Source of the DNA: Morinoia aosen
Taxonomy: Eukaryota; Arthropoda; Malacostraca; Amphipoda; Talitridae
DNA: 64,000 nucleotides
Direction: 5' to 3'
Assembly: GCA_030386875.1 (NCBI GenBank)
Contig: CM059579.1
Coordinates: forward strand, 89,532,253-89,596,252
Position 1 is the first letter of the stretch. Every line of letters begins with the position of its first letter. The position numbers and the translations under genes are program-made. Positions 45,188 to 56,504 of this stretch are shown here, one piece after another. Under the pieces are notes generated by a model, which worked only from the letters and a program-made list of their open reading frames with translations, was not told the origin of the DNA and ran no database searches.

Positions 45188-45598
45188 TTGGTAATGTCTA
45201 ACATCTCAGTGAAGTTTTTGTTCACTTCCTACGTGGCCAAGACGAGAAATGTGCACGGAAGAATTATTGTGTTTCGTACCTCCGTTTCCCTACTGACACC
45301 GAATAGTTTAAAACATCATAGCTATACAATTACAACGCAAGATGCATCACTACGAGACTCGCTTCGCAGGCCGGAAAGTGCCGTTCTCTGCACAAATGTT
45401 GCCCTACACAACATCCCGAAAAAATGGTTCTCTCAGGGGCAAAAATACGACCTTACCAAGCAAAGTGCCTGCAAGTAGGGGACCTACATCCTCTCACGCA
45501 CAAGATTCTAATGCTCAAAAGACGGGAGACTTGTTAACAGCTGCCAGTAACCCCGTCAAAGATGTGTGTCACCTTCCGAAGCAACGTCAGCGAAGACT

Positions 45599-47224
45599 AT
45601 GCAACCAATATCGCCGGATGAGGGAAAACATATCTGCCACACCTCCAGCAATCATTTGAAGGTTCGAAGCAGTGAAGTCTCAGCCGCAGCACCACAACCA
45701 CCTGCTCCTCATCTGAACAAGCATAACAGCGTGCCAGCTCCCCAGCTCTGCGTCAACAACAACGCTCCGAACTGTCCGCCAGCGGCGGGGACACAAACAC
45801 CATCCTCATCAGTGGTACAAGAAAAAATAGTTTTTACTAATAAGGACATTTCAAGCGTGGTAGACTTTTCTCATTCTCCAGATAATATGTTCAATAATTT
45901 TCGCGCACAAACCGATACTGGCAGTAAATTACCCCAGAGCGCAAGCTGTGAAAACAAAATAAAATTTCCAGTACAGAGCAATAAAAATAACACTGTTGCT
46001 TCTTTTAATGGCTACTTGCACCCGCTTCAAATAACAAGCTCTCAAAAAATTCATGAAATTATTCACAATTTGTCTCTAACAACAGCGTTTTTCAATAAAT
46101 CCCTAAGACAACGTGAGCCTCCTAGCCCGTCGTCGATTTTCTCTACTGTATCAAACATTCAGAACCTAACCGAACAGCTTTTTGCTTTAAATTCACGTAT
46201 AAGTTCTCAAGACCTTGCACCTGTGGTACCTGCTAGTATCTCTTGTGAAATCGACTCCAATTGTCGAGAACCTTACGACACTTTGCTGCTAGGTGATAAT
46301 ATCCTAAGCACGATCAGAAGAAAAGACATCGATCGCTCGTGCTGGATCAAAACTGTTCCATCAGGGCACTTCGATGACCTCCATACTGTAAATTGCATGC
46401 CTAGATTTAAAAATTATATACTAAATTTTGATGGTCTCTGCCACTCGCCCTCAGACCTTGCTCGAATCAAACAACAAATTGTAAGAAAGTACGCACTTTC
46501 TCGCATTTATATTGCCAATGCTTGCAGTGCAAACGAATTCAACAAAGCGAGGCATTTTTGCAAAAACCTGGGTTTAAACTTGATTCAATTTCAAACTTAC
46601 CCAGATAATGAAAATGGTGACGCACTCAATAACTTTCAATGGCCTCGGACCCAGGAAGAGAACTTCTGTTTTCTTCAACAACTTGCAATGAAATCAACAT
46701 TGCGAATCACCGTGCCATATTGTCCTCGTTTCAACAAATGTCAAGCAATAAATGGAATTGTAGATCATTCCAATGAATCGAAAAATTCACGGAATGAGAC
46801 AAATAGTCTCACCTTAGACTTTCAAAAAGAATATAAGCCTATGCACATCACTGCACATGGTACACCAAATCCTTCAAAATTGATTGCGTCATCAAGCAGA
46901 GGTCTGAGTAACTCACTCACCCACAGCATGAGGAACGTAAATAAGCCTGAGCCTTTCCCTGATTCGATCTCAGACAAATATAATGTCAGTATGAAAAATA
47001 AATTTGCGTTACTTGCAACAGACACAAATAGTGATTGCGACATGCCCTCCTTTTCAACCAATTCTCAACTTTCCAGTGAGTACGCAGGAACCAAGGAAAG
47101 TCAAGCGAATACCGATATTCAAAACTATTCCAAAGAAAATCAAATTATCCGAAAACAATCTGATGCCTCTGCCGGGCTCCGTCGAACGACCAAACTAATA
47201 CTGCTACCGAAAAATCAACAGTGA
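45599..47224 (+). CDS. LINE ORF1 protein, with a degenerate SGNH-hydrolase-like block
   Basis: The frame is open from 45551; the first ATG is at 45599 and the stop is TGA at 47222-47224 (about 541 residues). The first 200 residues are Ser/Pro/Asn-rich and probably disordered. Around 46280-46400 the frame reads LLLGDN followed by VPSGHFDDL. This resembles the GDS block and following G-x-x-x-x-x-L of SGNH esterases seen in some CR1-type ORF1 proteins, but with Asn where Ser is catalytic. No zinc knuckle or RRM was recognised. A second frame (45342-45659) begins with ATG and is basic; a frameshift near 45560 may separate the true N-terminus. Confidence 0.6.
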   Translation: MQPISPDEGKHICHTSSNHLKVRSSEVSAAAPQPPAPHLNKHNSVPAPQLCVNNNAPNCPPAAGTQTPSSSVVQEKIVFTNKDISSVVDFSHSPDNMFNNFRAQTDTGSKLPQSASCENKIKFPVQSNKNNTVASFNGYLHPLQITSSQKIHEIIHNLSLTTAFFNKSLRQREPPSPSSIFSTVSNIQNLTEQLFALNSRISSQDLAPVVPASISCEIDSNCREPYDTLLLGDNILSTIRRKDIDRSCWIKTVPSGHFDDLHTVNCMPRFKNYILNFDGLCHSPSDLARIKQQIVRKYALSRIYIANACSANEFNKARHFCKNLGLNLIQFQTYPDNENGDALNNFQWPRTQEENFCFLQQLAMKSTLRITVPYCPRFNKCQAINGIVDHSNESKNSRNETNSLTLDFQKEYKPMHITAHGTPNPSKLIASSSRGLSNSLTHSMRNVNKPEPFPDSISDKYNVSMKNKFALLATDTNSDCDMPSFSTNSQLSSEYAGTKESQANTDIQNYSKENQIIRKQSDASAGLRRTTKLILLPKNQQ

Positions 47225-47727
47225 ATCAAATTTGCACACGCGTTGCATACACACTGGACGACTTGAAACGATCGCTCAAATTGGAGCCTGCTTACACTGT
47301 AGGTGACGGACACTGTCTCCTCCACGCCGTAACGACGCAGCTTGCTTCACAACAAAAATCGAAATGGAATTATATATCTCTGAAAAAAGCCATCAAAACT
47401 GAGAGCTCCAGAAACAAGGACCAGTATGCAAAATTCGTTGACAAGAACAGTGGCAGTTTCGAACAACTCATCGATAAATACATCGATAGAAAAGTCTTCG
47501 ATCACGCAGTTGGAGACCTCATACCCCAAATACTTTCTAATGTAACGAGAACACCAATTCACGTATTTGATGAAAGAGACAATGGGATTTGGAAGACGAC
47601 AATCTCCCCTACATCAAATGCTCTGATAAACTGTCCTCCCGTAAACATACACCGGAAACAGGACCACTATAGCGCCCTCTTGAAAATGCGTGATGAAAAT
47701 CGTGTTGCTCCCTCCCCCATTTTGTGA
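47221..47727 (+). CDS. OTU-like cysteine protease domain at start of LINE ORF2
   Basis: 168 codons. VGDGHCLLHAV (residues 27-37) fits the OTU catalytic block D-G-N-C-L with Asp29 and Cys32. DHYSAL near the end supplies the His149-Tyr pair of the second block. The spacing of about 115 residues and the intervening LIPQILSNV..PIHVFD pattern also fit the fold. OTU enzymes remove ubiquitin or similar tags; activity here is untested. It overlaps the ORF1 stop by four bases in another frame. TGA at 47725-47727 ends this part, but the same frame stays open into the endonuclease, so both belong to one ORF2. There is no ATG at its start. Confidence 0.8.
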   Translation: MNQICTRVAYTLDDLKRSLKLEPAYTVGDGHCLLHAVTTQLASQQKSKWNYISLKKAIKTESSRNKDQYAKFVDKNSGSFEQLIDKYIDRKVFDHAVGDLIPQILSNVTRTPIHVFDERDNGIWKTTISPTSNALINCPPVNIHRKQDHYSALLKMRDENRVAPSPIL

Positions 47728-50688
47728 CTAAATAACAGTGATCAAATTGAATATGAAGCTGAAATCACAAACAATGAACGCGGCAATAAAGACCTAGAGA
47801 CGAATAATAAATGCCCTGCTAGACCTAAAAAATGCAATAACTCCACTAAAGATCTGCCTATTGAGGTAAATAATATCAAAATATTGCACATAAATGCTCG
47901 CAGCCTCAATGGTAAAATGGATGACGTACGAGTAATGTTGATCACTAACGATATCGATATTTTATGCGTATCTGAAACATGGTTCGATTCACGAGTCGAA
48001 AGCTCATATCTCAGCATTGCCGGGTACACATTGTACCGTTATGACGGAGTCAAGAGTAAGAGAGGTAGCGGTTCATGCATTTTCATCAAAGATGTCTACT
48101 CTACATCCTTAGTTCCGGTAAAAGAAAAATGCGAAGACATAGAAATGGTTTGGCTCAATGTTCAAGTTAACAAACACAAGTCTTTCATTATCGGCAGTCT
48201 TTACAGACATCCGTCAGCATCTCTTCGTCCAACATTAGATTTCATTGAAAATACGCTTAGATCAATCTCTGCAGCCAAAAAGTCTTTCTATGTTTTCGGA
48301 GATTTTAACGTGGATCTGACAAATAAAAACAATCAGCTAAGCAAGATGCTGCACAGACTTAATCTTTCTCAAATGGTCCAAGAACCAACGCGAATTACCA
48401 ACACTTCTAAAACTCTTCTTGACCTAGCAATTACCAACAATCCCCAAGCAGTACTCAGCACAGAATTCTTACCGTCCTTTTCTGATCACCATTCGGTAGA
48501 ATGCCAAATCAATATTGCAAAAGAGAAACAGAAATCTAGTTACATTACATATCGCATGAATAACCACTACTCCCCTGAAATATTTCAAGAAAAGCTATTA
48601 GACAGATGGCGTGAATTTCAAGGCATGGAAAACACCGATGATGTCAATCTACAAGTTTCGCTTTTCAACGAAAATTTCGTATCAGCTCTTAACGAATGCG
48701 CACCTTTCACTACGAAGAAAGTTAAGCCAAGAATTTCTAAATGGATAACAGATGAGATAAAACATTTGAGCAGAGCTAAAATAAATTTGCAGCGTGAGTA
48801 CAAACTGAATAAATCAGACAGTACGCGTCAAAAATTATATAAAGACCATGAGAAGATCCTACGAAGAAAAGTTAAGGAAGCAAAACGGGACTACTTCCAC
48901 AAAGAACTCTTGGCGGCAAAACAAAACCCTAAAAGAACTTGGGAAATCATTAGAGAAGCTGCTCAATATAAAAATTCAGACTGCAAAAGCACTTTTGACA
49001 ACCCCTCAGAAATGGCGAATGACTTTAACACTTTCTTCTCGAAAGTTGGCGAAGATGTTTTCAATGAAGTATCCAGGACAGTTTCAGACACATCTACAGA
49101 GGCAAATCTGAGCGATGTTTCATCCCCAAATAGTAGCAACAAGTGGAGACCAAAGCCAGTTAGCGTCATAGAGATACGAAAAATCTTATACTCACTAAAG
49201 AATACTAAAGCGACTGGACATGATGGCATAAGCCTCCAACATATAAAAGACAGCTTCTCTGTCACAGCACCCTTTATTCGCTTGATAATAAATACATCTA
49301 TAGTCACAAACAAGTTTCCCGATCAATGGAAACTATCCATAATTATCCATAAATATTAAATCTGGTGATATCGACATAGCGTCAAACTACAGACCAATCA
49401 GTCTCCTGCCTGTTATGTCCAAAATATTAGAAAAAGTAATAACAAACCAGCTCTCGTCTTACATAGACGAGTCATATCTACTGCATCGCAATCAATATGC
49501 TTACAGGAGGAATACCAGTACTCAGGACGCCCTGTTAAACATAACAGAAAAAATTTACAATGATATTGACCAAAAAAATTAACTCTTTTACTATTGCTTG
49601 ATCTCTCCAAAGCTTTCGACAGTGTTGAGCATAAGAAACTTCTACAAAAAATTTCAAACCTCAGAATAGACACTCAGTGGTTTGAAAGCTACCTACGAAA
49701 CCGCTCTCATGCAGTGTGCTTGAATAACAAAATGTCATCATTCATACCAAATGATTTTGGCGTTCCTCAAGGTACAATCATCGGCTTACTCCTATTTTCA
49801 ATTTTCATCAACGATTTCCCCACCATGCCGGCAAACACAAAAACCTCAATGTATGCTGATGACGTACAAATTGCCATGACAAGCTCAACAGCGGATTTAA
49901 CAGAAACACAAGCCAACGCTGAAAACCTGAGAAATCTGAAATTGTGGTATGACCATAATGGCCTCAAACTTAACGCAAGTAAAACGCAATGCATTATTTT
50001 TGGATCACAGAATGCGACTGAAAATTTACCACCATTCAAGCTAACATTTGGAGACGATACAATTAAACCAGCAGATAAGGTTAAAAATCTGGGTGTTTGG
50101 TTTGACAAAAATATGACTTTCAATTCACACGTCGAAACAATGTGCAACAAAATTAACGGAATCTTAATGTTCTTTCATCGTATAAAGAACATACTTGACG
50201 AAAAATCTAGATTATTAGTGATTCAGTCTTTAGTTTTATCGCGTCTGGACTACTGCAGTCTTGTCTGGGGAGACTTACCTAAATGTCGTCAGGAAGAGTT
50301 GCAAAAATGTGTAAACTTCGACGCCAAAGTGGTATGCAAAGGAAATTTCAATAAATACGATCATGTCACCCCTCTTTTAAGAAAACTCGACTGGATCCCA
50401 ATACCGAACAGATTCATGATCCAGAAAGCTCGACGAGTATTCTCCTCTCTGTACCTCCCCCAAAGTAATGCAGAGGTGGTAAAATTTTTTCCATCTAATC
50501 TCCCAAACGAAAGACCAAACCGGAGGAACGATGTTTTAGTCAGTTACCGTTCATCTAACGTGGGACAAAAAGCTCTCTCAGTTTCTGGAGCTTTTTTGTG
50601 GAACAAGCTTCCCCAGCATATCAAAAACTCTAAAACTGGAAAAGAATTTAGAGTAAATGTGTCACGTCATTTTGCATCTCTGTCATAA
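47728..50688 (+). pseudogene. LINE ORF2: AP endonuclease and reverse transcriptase, with frameshifts
   Basis: In frame with the OTU part after one TGA. The endonuclease shows HINARSL, SETWFD, GDFNVDL and SDHHSVE, the catalytic set of APE-type LINEs (47880-48500). The reverse transcriptase begins KATGHDGIS and FPDQWK (about 49200-49330). The frame then shifts near 49340-49360 (stop at 49357-49359), continues with YRPISLLP, and shifts again in an A run near 49573-49580. It resumes with DLSKAFDSVEH, GVPQGTIIG and YADD (about 49852-49863) to TAA at 50686-50688. At least two frameshifts plus the TGA make this copy inactive. Confidence 0.88.
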
Positions 50689-51000
50689 GGCCTGCAGCAT
50701 CTCGGTGTGAACTTCCCATCTATCAGAAATTTTAATTTATCCTGAAATTTCTGTTAGAAATTTAGAAACTCTTTTATTTTACGTTTGCTAAGCGATTCGT
50801 ATATTCATCTTACTTATTTCTGTCGACAACAATGAGCACCACAGCCGTCAGTTCAGTGCAGCAGAACGAACGTTCTTTCCATAATTAGGAGTATTTCCTC
50901 ATCTTTATTTTGTTATTTCTTTCTCTTTTCTGTATTAATATTTAACGTCCGTATGACAAATATACCATGAAATACATTTTGTGTGTACACCAATAAACAG

Positions 51001-53969
51001 GTTTATAAATGTGAGGGTTGTGCAAAATTTATAATGAATTAAATTTTTGGCTAACGTTGTCTCGCTATTTCAAAATCATTCTCGAAGATGTTTTCAATCG
51101 ATTTTCGGCTGAGCTGGCAGGAAAAGGGTAATTTAAGCATTGCATTTAGTCTTTTTATTTTTTTCCGTGCGTTCAGCGCACACTAGCACTGAACTTTCAA
51201 ATCGGAAAAAAATCTAAATTTCTGTAATTAAAATTATCATTTTAGATCAAGGCCTAATCTTCCTATATGTGCCAATTTTGTGACTATTCTCCACTCAGAT
51301 GTGATATCCGGCCGCAATGTTACTCCATTTTATCCCACGTACACATGTCCGCATAATGCCGAAGAGTTGTGTTGCTTCTTGACTATAACCTGATTTTTCT
51401 TAAAAATTTCTGTGAAGAAATTAAAAACCAGCTCATTTTTATGTTTTTCGAAGTCTTCTCTTCCTTTAAGTTTTTTTTTTTGAAAAATTTCTCAGGATTA
51501 CAGTGAGCTCAGCTGTCATTTTCTGTGTAGTAGATGGTAGGTTGCTTCTATCTTTTATCTTATATATGTATTTTTTTCTAATATTTCATTATCAATAAGT
51601 ATATATATTAATATGTGTGTGTGCGTGTGTATGTATATATATCTATCTACATAAATAAATATACATGTTTCTATTTCATTTCTTTACGCAAAAACCATTC
51701 AATAAATTGCAATAAATAAATTTAATAAATTTTATTGCAATAGCGAAATGATTAATTAAAAAATAGGTCTATCACTTCCCCAGAGGGCGTTTCTGTGAAT
51801 CGGATTAATGTCATATATAATTAATGAAATAAAGTGCAATTTGAGCATATGAATCGTAGTAAAATTATCTTTCTGTCCGTATGTTGTACAAGCTATGAAT
51901 TTTGATATTGAATATATGTTGGTTTACCCATTTCTACCAATATTTTTTGTAGATATTTGTCAATCATGAGTGGTAACCGGCTTACACTGTATCTCTATTT
52001 TATCCGATGTACCCATGTCCGCATGATGTGGTGAATATCGAGAAGATATGAAATATGTTTTTGGTGGTGATAGGGCTTTGCATATTTTTAGGGCATATTT
52101 TTCATTTCTCATTCAACTATCCTTGACAGAGATAGACTATTGGCAAGCCACGTGTGGTTTGTCTATTAGTACGCCTCGTATATTTTGTCTATTAATATGC
52201 CTCGTATGGTCTATCTATTTTGTACACCTCTGATAGCTTGTCTATTAGTACACCTCGTATAGTTTGCCTATTATTATTATGCCTCGTATGGCTTATCTAT
52301 TTGTACACCTCGGATGGTTTGTCAATTAGTACTCCTCGTATGGAACATTTGTTTTAGGATGCCCTATATTTAAGAAACTTTTAAAAGCCAATATGTTGGC
52401 ATATATCTCATGTACCAACTTGGAAATAAACATTTTTTCTTTCTTTTTTTCTTTTTTAATAGGCTTTTAGTTTTCATTTGTGTTTACGGTAGTAGAACTT
52501 ACTGCAATCTGATCATCATCTGCATGCATGGAAATTGGTGAGTTTGCTGGCATTAGAGGAAAATTATTAATAAAAAAATAACACTTTCAGACCAAGAATA
52601 AATGCTTGAGAGACACAAAAAATGTTTTTTGAATTGAATGCTGTTAGTTGAGCGAGTTGCAGAGTGGGTTACACTTTTTAGACAGTTATTCCTAAAATAT
52701 ATCAGCTGTGAGTATTACCATTTTCTATAAAAATTGGTAACACTATATATTGTTTTAGTAGGGTTTTGTTTATAATATATTACAATAATAATAACACTAT
52801 TTTCAAATTTGAAAAATGATCAATTATGTAAGAATTTTATGCAAAAAAACTTTTTTGGAAACTTGCTCATTTATTTTCGTTTTCTTCGATCAGTAATGGC
52901 GACGACGATCTGTCTCAGTTACAGGTGTTATCGTGAATGGAAAAGTTGCTGATAAAACATGTTGAATGATAGCAGCTTGAAAGGCTAATGTAGAATTCCT
53001 CGTCTGTTGATAATTAATCATAAATTTACTTAAATTTTAGTTAAATTCAAGGATTTAAAGAGAAAAAACATCATTGTTTTTTTATGGGTGAATGAGGCTT
53101 CTGTTGAATGTTATTTGCCCTTGAAGAACTTCCTAACTTATGCCTAGAGAACCAGGAAGACTTGCTCTACTGGATCATCTGTGGAATGAGGTGGCTAGTG
53201 CTATAATGCTGTGCGCAAAGAGCCGTACTCAATTTAGGACTCTAGTGCATTGATGTTAATTATATTTGTGTTTTCTCTTCTGTTTACAAACGTGAATTCT
53301 TCCATCATGAAAAGAAGAGAATCTTTGTTCCTAAAATTTCCAGTGTAAGATTTTGATAGTTTTGTCAGCTTATTTTATCCTTTTTTTTTTACAAATCGGC
53401 AATATTGCAAAATAAAGCTATTGCAAGCTAGGTCTGAACCAGGATGCTCCAGTGCTGACTAAAAGTCTAGGATTGCTGGACCAAAATTAATTATATTGTT
53501 CACCATAAGTAGTTAGTGCTCTGTTATTGAAATAGTTAAAACATATTAACTAGTTATGACTGAGAAATTGTGCTGTTCTAGTTGTCTAAAATTTGCATTC
53601 TGCTCAACAGCCCATATGTTGCAATTAAGAAAAATATAAGGTCTTATATTTTTCCCTGCTCCTACAGTAGATTTACCTAACTACTATGCAAAGTGTTATA
53701 TTTTTCCATCCTTATTTGAATGAAGCACAACAGAAAAGAGTCTTGGAAAGATTTTAAGCCTCAAAAATTGTTATGTAAGAAGAAATACAATGTTACAATT
53801 GTGATGAAGTCAGTTTTGACTTTTGACATACTACTGTATAATGTATCCTAGTGTAGTACTATTAATAGCCAAATCTTTTAATGCTTTTGCAGCCTTAAAT
53901 AACTATTTTTAGTGGTTATATGATAGATTTTATTCAAACTTTGTACTTCAAAATTTGCATTCGTGTTTT
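51001..53969. other. non-coding stretch with one short tandem array
   Basis: Strongly A/T-rich. Only the 28-bp array at 52153-52342 stands out. Two related passages containing TATTTTATCC..GTACCCATGTCCGCAT (about 51330 and 52000) indicate a short dispersed or duplicated sequence. Confidence 0.5.
52153..52342 (+). repeat. about 28-bp tandem repeat (7 copies)
   Basis: Degenerate units TTTGTCTATTAGTACGCCTC + GTATGG, period 27-31 bases. Confidence 0.8.
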
Positions 53970-55243
53970 GGTAAATGTGTAACGTTGGTCAGTAGTCAAT
54001 TTTTAAGTTTGGTAAATCTGAAAGATATGTCAGTTGTCGATTTTCCACCTTTTGGTGCCTGAACCTAATTAATTGAATCAAAATAAACAAGTTTTCTTCG
54101 ATGCACTTTCCGTCTCAAATGAGTATTTTACGATTTATAGCGGTAAGTTTAGTTTTGTCTTTGATGACGAATGCGCTCGAATAAACAGCTACTCATGGAT
54201 TTTTGAATTTTTGTTGTTTGAATCATGGTAATAACATCGAAATAAACAACTTTTCTTCTATGCACTTTTTTCGTCAAATGAGTATTTAACAAGGCATAGC
54301 GGTAGGTTTGGTTTCGTCTTCGATGACGATCGCGCTGGAAGCGAGTGCGAATTGCAGTGTTGCTGTCCGACATGCTCCTTGAATAACTTGCCGCTTCAAA
54401 CACTGGAGTTGCGGTAAGTCATTTACTGCTATAACTAATAAAATACTCATTTGAGATGGAAAGTGCATAGAAGAAAACTTGTTTATTTTGATCTAATTAA
54501 CTATGTTAAGGCATCGAAATTTACAAAATCGATAACTGACATATTCTTCAGATTTACCTTAAGTTTTCAGTGCCTAAACATGGTTAATTATATCAAAATA
54601 AACAAGTTTTCTTCTATGCACTTTCCGTCGGAGTATTTTACAAGTTATAGCGGTAAATGACTTACCGCAGCTCTAGTGTTTGAAGCGGGAAGTAATTCAT
54701 CGGGCGCGTTATATGGCAACACTGTCATGAACGCTTGCTTCCGACGCGCTCAAATGATCAAGCTCGTTTCCATCATCTAAGACGAAAGTTAACATACCGC
54801 TATAATTTGTTATTTTTGGGTGATAATTTCTATTGTGTTATTAACTAAAAGATCCTAGATGTGGGTTCAGGCTCTGCGGGATGAGCTACTAATAAATTAC
54901 AAAGTATTCAAACGTACTCGAACAGCTGAATTGCCCTAAAAATAAAACCTACCACTCTAACTTGTAAAATACTTATTTGCCACAAAAAGTGTATAGAAGA
55001 AAAATGGTTTATTTCAATGTTATTACCATGATTCAAGCAACAAAAACTCAAAAATCGATTAGTAGCTGCTTATTCGATCGCATTCGTCATCAAAGACGAA
55101 ACTAAATCTACCGTTATAATTTGTTAAATACCTATTTCCGACGGAAAGTGCATAAAAGAAAATTTGTTTATTTTGATCTAATTAACTATGTTTAGGCAAT
55201 GAAAAGTGGAAAATCGATTACTGACCAACGCTACACATTTACC
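53970..55243. mobile_element. MITE family H relative, interrupted by a second MITE
   Basis: Ends GGTAAATGTGTAACG and CGCTACACATTTACC are inverted. Flanks CGTGTTTT (53962-53969) and CATGTTTC (55244-55251) match at six of eight bases, so it is older. Excluding the inserted copy (54011-54558) and its duplication it is about 718 bp, longer than the standard 548. The rest (54567-55243) holds the same TATAGCGGTAA modules. Confidence 0.8.
54011..54558. mobile_element. MITE family H, 548-bp copy nested in another MITE
   Basis: Ends GGTAAATCTGAAAG...TCTTCAGATTTACC with perfect 8-bp duplication TTAAGTTT at 54003-54010 and 54559-54566. Same length as the copy at 21011-21558. Confidence 0.92.
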
Positions 55244-56043
55244 CATGTTTCAATATAAATACATAGCATCTAGATGAATTTCAATTATTCTCTGCAATTC
55301 GAAAGTTTTAGTTGTTTTACAAATTTTCCCCCAACATTTTTTAGGCTTCAGAATTGTAAATGTAAACTGGCATTCTAGTTAAGCAACTACTAGTATTGAG
55401 GCCCAAAATTACAGCTTTGTGGCCACAAGCTGCACGCTTTCAACATTACGTCACTTAGGTTTTTGTTTTTTTATCTACAGAAGTCTATGACCATTGACTT
55501 TTACAATAGACTTCAGGTAGATGAAATTTATGATAAAAGTTAATTCTAAATTGCAAGAAAAAATATTCAAAAGGTGTCTGATTCCATTATGTTTGAATAA
55601 AGTATTGCAGACCTGTGCTACAGATTAGGTTTTTTAAAATGCAGTCAATTAGTTAGATACTTGGGTGCAGGTTTTCTGCATGAGACTTATATGTGATATA
55701 GCTTGTTAAATCTTTGCTAGTTGCAGAAAAAGAATTTACATGGCTTTCAGGGCTAGCTTTTTCAAACGTATATTGGTTTTGTATCTCTGACTGATAACTG
55801 ATGAAAATGAATGATAATAAATTATTTACATCTTGTAAACGATTCTTCATTTTCTCAAGACTTTGAAATGATAAAGTATAAAGAACAATTTTTGACCCTT
55901 CAGCTTTGATGTCCCATACTGCGTAAGACATGATCAGGGCACCTTTGAGGTCGAGGTGGGAGGATGGCTGGGTCATTATACCCTGTCTGCATGCTGCATA
56001 ATTTCTTCCTTTGACGTGATGGAGCCATCTCTAAGGTAGTTTA
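55244..56043. other. non-coding stretch, nothing recognised
   Basis: A/T-rich. A 107-residue minus ORF at 55653-55976 has no domain and no supporting context. Confidence 0.5.
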
Positions 56044-56271
56044 TTAACACGTTAAGTGCGGCGGGTTAAACTGAAGTTCAATATCCAGCTCAAATTTAGA
56101 GTCAATTGTAGTAAGAAATTTTAAAAATAGCAAACATTGACTGGATCCTGCCTTCATTTAACTTTCATTTAGTATTAATAAAAATTGAGTTAGTGACTGC
56201 TGGTCGGCCAACAGCATTATGAAAATCACCTAAATGACCACCGGTGGGTCACGCCGCACTTAACGTGTTAA
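56044..56271. mobile_element. MITE family P (piggyBac-like), best-preserved copy
   Basis: TTAACACGTTAAGTGCGGCG...CGCCGCACTTAACGTGTTAA gives perfect inverted ends bounded by TTAA at 56044-56047 and 56268-56271; 228 bp, no coding capacity. TTAA duplications are the signature of piggyBac transposition. Confidence 0.88.
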
Positions 56272-56504
56272 TTCAGTGCTTATATTGGTGAGATACGACA
56301 CTCATTTTAAGGGACGTAACTATCAAGACAAATGAGGCCTTTACAACTTTTCAAGGCTGACATTCTCTTCAGTGCACAAGATGGTGTATTAAGTTATTTA
56401 GAATGAGTGTTTCTTAAAGTAATGAATGTCTTGGTTGACTGAATGAAAATGAAATACGAAGGTATGTGTTCACTTTCTCATTAAAGTAAAATGTATATTA
56501 GAAC

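Larger units (their letters stand above)
45188..51000 (+). mobile_element. non-LTR retrotransposon (LINE) with OTU domain; ends approximate
   Basis: The order is ORF1, OTU-like domain, AP endonuclease and reverse transcriptase, then a 3' UTR with AATAAA near 50990. Neither end nor a target duplication could be fixed by eye. ORF1 and the OTU segment are intact over long stretches; the polymerase part carries breaks. The endonuclease and YADD polymerase place it among APE-type LINEs, perhaps near CR1/L2/Jockey; a tree is needed. Confidence 0.85.

Noticed and set aside
45342..45659. Separate small basic protein upstream of LINE ORF1
   Set aside because: More likely the N-terminal part of ORF1 displaced by a frameshift; cannot be decided from one copy.
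54149..54468. Pair of related minus-strand ORFs at 21286-21468 and 54286-54468 (and 54149-54403)
   Set aside because: Similarity comes from shared MITE DNA; frames cross inverted modules and show no domain.
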